From the NCBI GenBank assembly GCA_042091035.1, contig JBELIG010000117.1, forward strand, positions 1 to 9,813: a stretch of 9,813 bases of DNA. The letters are read 5' to 3'. Shown one piece after another: positions 7,570 to 9,813 of the stretch. Source of the stretch: AM-2324 sp042091035 (GTDB lineage: Bacteria > Bacteroidota > Bacteroidia > Chitinophagales > Saprospiraceae). The notes beneath the pieces were generated by a model. It was given only the letters and a program-made list of their open reading frames with translations, made no database searches and had not been told where the DNA came from. Within the stretch, counting starts at the first letter, position 1. Every line of letters begins with the position of its first letter. A program made the translations under genes and the position numbers.

Positions 7570-7612
7570 ATTATAATCGATTAAAAAATAATTGATTAAA
7601 CTTATTTTCTCT

Positions 7613-7620
7613 CAAAGATA
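7613..7620 (-). promoter_or_regulatory. Candidate -7 element of an efp-accB-accC promoter
   Basis: On the minus strand this reads TATCTTTG, an exact match to the Bacteroidota -7 consensus TAnnTTTG. It lies in the 65-base gap between fabH and efp and would place the transcript start near 7608, giving a leader of about 40 bases. No TTG stands at the usual -33 distance. If real, efp, accB and accC can be transcribed without fabH. The position is sensible, but the evidence is one short motif in AT-rich DNA. Confidence 0.4.
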
Positions 7621-7634
7621 GTAATTCTATAGAT

Positions 7635-8624
7635 TTATATAGCCCATTTTACAAGAGTAGCACCCCAAGTAAATCCACCTCCAAAGGCAGTAAGTATTAT
7701 ATTATCTCCCTTATTCAACTCTGATTCATAGTCCCACAAGCAAAGTGGAAGTGTTGCTGCAGTCGTATTTCCATATTTCTGGATATTAACCATAACTCTT
7801 TCCATTGGAAAATCAGCCATCTTTGCAACGGTCTCTATTATACGGATATTCGCTTGATGCGGAACCAACCATTTAATATCGTCCTTGGAAAGATTATTTT
7901 TCTCTATTAATTCCATTACCACACTAGACATAGAAGAAACCGCTGCTTTAAACACAGGCCTTCCGTTCTGATAGATAAAGTGCATTTTATCATCTAAAGT
8001 ATCTACTGAGGCAGGATTCAATGAGCCACCACCTTTCTGGTGTAAATAGTGCCTTCCTTCTCCATTACTTTTCAATATGGTATCTTGGATTCCATTACCA
8101 TCTTCAGCCGGTTCAAGTAAAACAGCACCTGCTCCATCGCCAAAAATCACACATGTTGTTCGATCCGTATAATCAACAATAGATGACATTTTATCTGCAC
8201 CTACTACGATTACCTTCTTATGTGATCCAGACTCAACATATTTTGCCGCAGTTGAAAGTGCAAACAAAAAACCAGAACAAGCTGCATTAACATCAAAGCA
8301 AAATGCATTTTTAATTCCTACTTTATCACAAATGATATTAGCGGTATCGGGAAAAGCCATATCCCCTGTTACTGTGCCACATATAACCATGTCAACCTCA
8401 TCTATAGAGGTACCTGTTTTCTCCAAAAGACCCTTAACTGCTTCAACACCCATATCTGATGTTGCCAGCCCTTCTCCCTTCTGAATCCTACGCTCACTGA
8501 TACCCGTACGACTGGTGATCCATTCATCTGTGGTATCCACCGTCTTCTCGAGCTCTGCATTAGTAAGCACATAATCAGGTACATATCCGTGAACTCCTGT
8601 AATAGCTGCTAGTTTATTAGCCAT
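7635..8624 (-). CDS. fabH: 3-oxoacyl-[acyl-carrier-protein] synthase III
   Basis: Condenses an acyl-CoA primer with malonyl-ACP to begin type II fatty acid synthesis in the cytoplasm. From the chosen start the protein has 329 residues, within the family's usual range. The thiolase-fold catalytic triad is complete: Cys116 in NAACSGFLFAL, His256 in VPHQANIRI and Asn286 in KYGNTTAAT. FGDGAGAVLLEP (161-172) and the C-terminal AFGGGFTWGATLVKW (313-327) are also typical. The frame is open to an ATG at 8666, which would add 14 residues (MRRILKCFSLTGKT). I prefer 8624 because FabH proteins normally begin a few residues before AAITGVHGYVP and an AGGA lies six bases before this ATG. It is first in the same-strand series fabH-efp-accB-accC and divergent from hutI. 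The Asn/His/Cys set argues against a non-condensing homologue; an unusual primer preference cannot be excluded. Confidence 0.96.
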   Translation of the reverse strand: MANKLAAITGVHGYVPDYVLTNAELEKTVDTTDEWITSRTGISERRIQKGEGLATSDMGVEAVKGLLEKTGTSIDEVDMVICGTVTGDMAFPDTANIICDKVGIKNAFCFDVNAACSGFLFALSTAAKYVESGSHKKVIVVGADKMSSIVDYTDRTTCVIFGDGAGAVLLEPAEDGNGIQDTILKSNGEGRHYLHQKGGGSLNPASVDTLDDKMHFIYQNGRPVFKAAVSSMSSVVMELIEKNNLSKDDIKWLVPHQANIRIIETVAKMADFPMERVMVNIQKYGNTTAATLPLCLWDYESELNKGDNIILTAFGGGFTWGATLVKWAI

Positions 8625-8630
8625 AGTTTT

Positions 8631-8634
8631 TCCT
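8631..8634 (-). promoter_or_regulatory. Ribosome binding site supporting the fabH start
   Basis: On the minus strand this reads AGGA, six bases before the ATG at 8624. It is the only clear Shine-Dalgarno-like element noticed next to a gene in this window, where most leaders are A/T-rich without one. It supports 8624 over the in-frame ATG at 8666. Bacteroidota depend little on such sites, so the support is moderate. Confidence 0.5.
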
Positions 8635-8718
8635 GTTAGTGAAAAGCATTTTAAAATTCGTCGCACAAGGTATAAAAAATGTTTGGAATGAACTTTGATT
8701 TATCTATGTACTTGATAT

Positions 8719-8747
8719 AAAATCTATTCTGTAGCGATTAGAATCAA
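8719..8747 (-). promoter_or_regulatory. Candidate fabH promoter
   Basis: On the minus strand TTG (8747-8745) is followed after 18 bases by TAGATTTT (8726-8719). That is one mismatch from the Bacteroidota -7 consensus TAnnTTTG, and the TTG is at about the right distance for a -33 element. The start would fall near 8713, giving a leader of roughly 90 bases to the ATG at 8624. The element lies in the 161-base gap between divergent fabH and hutI. I saw no equally good plus-strand match for hutI in this gap. Confidence 0.35.
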
Positions 8748-8785
8748 CTAAAAAAAACATTAACTTCGGGTTCAAAATTTAATAA

Positions 8786-9813
8786 ATGGCGTCCTTACTT
8801 GTAAAAAACATTAAGTCACTCAATTTGTGCAAGCTAAATACCCAAACTCCATTGAGAGGAAAAGACATGTCTACATGGGATTCTATACCTATGGCATATC
8901 TTCTCGTGGAAGAAGGAAGAATAAAGGCTTTTGGTCCTATGGCTGATGCACCCTCAATCGCAGATGAGGTAGTTGATGCCACTGGTAAGTATGTACTTCC
9001 AAGCTTTGTAGACTCCCACACGCATCTTGTATTTGCAGGTAGCAGAGAAATGGAATTTGTAGAGCGGATAAAAGGGACGAGTTACGAAGAGATCATAAAC
9101 AAAGGTGGGGGTATTCTTAATTCGGCAAAAAAACTCGCTGATACCTCAGAAGAGTTACTCTATGAACAAGCGATGGCAAGGCTTCAAAAGGTAATGGCTC
9201 TGGGAACGGGTGCTATTGAAATCAAAAGCGGCTATGGCTTATCCTATGAAGCCGAGCTCAAGATCCTTAGGGTCATAAAAAAAATAAAAGCACATGCACC
9301 AATACCAGTAAAAGCTACCTTTCTTGGTGCACATGCAATTCCTGTTGAATATAGATCTAGAAGACAAGATTATATTGATCTTTTAATCAATGAAATTCTT
9401 CCAGTCATAGCAGAGGAAGAGCTGGCAGATTATATAGATGTTTTTTGTGAGGCTGTTGCCTTTAGTGTCGAGGAGACTAGGGCCATTATTCAGGCAGGAA
9501 AAGCCTACGGTTTAAAAGCCAAAATCCATACCAACCAATTCAATAGCATGGGAGGCATCGAACTTTGCATAGAAGAAGACGCTATCTCTGTCGACCATCT
9601 TGAAGTAATGAATGATACTGAAATAAACAAGCTTGCTAAAAGTAGTGTTATTGGAACGATGCTACCTTCAGCACCTTTCTTCCTAAGTGATCCTTATCCA
9701 AAAGGAAGAAAAATGCTGGACCAAGGCGTCGCTCTTGCTCTTGCATCCGACTACAACCCAGGCTCCTCTCCTTCTGGAAATATGCAGCTTGTGGTTTCGC
9801 TCGCCTGTGTGAA
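8786..9813 (+). CDS. hutI: Imidazolonepropionase, 3' end outside the window
   Basis: Hydrolyses 4-imidazolone-5-propanoate to N-formimino-L-glutamate, the third step of histidine degradation, in the cytoplasm. The 342 complete codons present encode most of a metal-dependent amidohydrolase; the family is about 410 residues long, so roughly 70 are missing. Visible features: N-terminal beta segment with LLVEEGRIKAFG (39-50), metal-binding HTH at 78-80 in FVDSHTHLVFAGSRE, substrate loop KGGGIL (106-111), AIEIKSGYGL (143-152), LGAHAIP with His183, metal ligand His248 in KIHTNQF, His271 in VDHLEV and metal ligand Asp322 in ASDYNPGS. Gln251 stands where B. subtilis HutI has a catalytic-site Glu (HADE); as far as I recall, Gln is common in homologues. 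The frame opens at 8786 with no Shine-Dalgarno. It is divergent from fabH; other hut genes, if linked, would lie to the right. Confidence 0.95.
   Translation, partial: MASLLVKNIKSLNLCKLNTQTPLRGKDMSTWDSIPMAYLLVEEGRIKAFGPMADAPSIADEVVDATGKYVLPSFVDSHTHLVFAGSREMEFVERIKGTSYEEIINKGGGILNSAKKLADTSEELLYEQAMARLQKVMALGTGAIEIKSGYGLSYEAELKILRVIKKIKAHAPIPVKATFLGAHAIPVEYRSRRQDYIDLLINEILPVIAEEELADYIDVFCEAVAFSVEETRAIIQAGKAYGLKAKIHTNQFNSMGGIELCIEEDAISVDHLEVMNDTEINKLAKSSVIGTMLPSAPFFLSDPYPKGRKMLDQGVALALASDYNPGSSPSGNMQLVVSLACV

Noticed and set aside
8625..8666. Upstream in-frame ATG at 8666 as the fabH start
   Set aside because: It would add 14 residues not expected for FabH, whereas the ATG at 8624 has an AGGA six bases upstream and fits the family N-terminus.
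8779..9021. 80-residue minus-strand open frame overlapping the start of hutI
   Set aside because: It lies opposite well-conserved HutI sequence including the HTH metal site; it is an antisense shadow.
1..9813. Search for CRISPR arrays, tRNA or rRNA genes, insertion sequences, phage or defence genes
   Set aside because: Apart from the Rho-internal repeat I saw no regularly spaced repeats, no transposase or integrase motifs, no terminal inverted repeats and no RNA-gene signatures; nearly all sequence is taken up by recognisable conserved genes.

Overview
The window looks like chromosomal DNA from a member of the Bacteroidota (Bacteroidetes), probably an environmental lineage. The evidence is: a Rho factor with a long charged, Asn/Arg-rich insert between its N-terminal domain and its RNA-binding domain; a secreted protein ending in a type IX secretion (T9SS) sorting domain with a YPNP motif; leaders that are AT-rich and mostly lack Shine-Dalgarno sequences; and several upstream matches to the Bacteroidota -7 element TAnnTTTG. 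The DNA is visibly AT-rich throughout. I cannot name a genus.

Layout, left to right. Bases 1-89 are the leader of rho. The rho gene (90-1871, +) encodes transcription termination factor Rho. A strong symmetrical hairpin (about 1888-1924) separates it from a convergent minus-strand block. That block, read in its direction of transcription (right to left), is fabH (8624-7635), efp (7569-7003), accB (6964-6455), accC (6409-5057), a terminator hairpin (about 5035-5011), an MsbA-type ABC exporter (4972-3149) and a T9SS-sorted exported protein of unknown function (3086-1950). At the right edge hutI (8786 onward, +) is transcribed divergently from fabH and runs off the window, so its last part is missing. 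No gene-free stretch exceeds 300 bases; the longest is the 161-base fabH/hutI divergent region.

How the genes fit together. accB and accC encode the biotin carrier and biotin carboxylase of acetyl-CoA carboxylase, which makes malonyl-CoA. FabH condenses malonyl-ACP with an acyl-CoA primer to start fatty acid synthesis. EF-P, encoded between them, helps ribosomes through polyproline stretches and is a frequent neighbour of accB/accC in bacteria. The ABC exporter is a plausible lipid or drug exporter. It has its own candidate -7 element and lies behind a terminator, so it is probably a separate unit from the fatty acid genes. HutI belongs to histidine degradation and has no evident link to the rest.

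Overall this is mostly a conserved housekeeping region. I found no CRISPR array, mobile element, tRNA, rRNA or defence system, and no convincing new multi-gene system. The most interesting item is the low-complexity insert of Rho, which contains recently duplicated 48-base repeats. Lesser points are a possible leaderless mRNA for the ABC exporter and an uncharacterised T9SS cargo.
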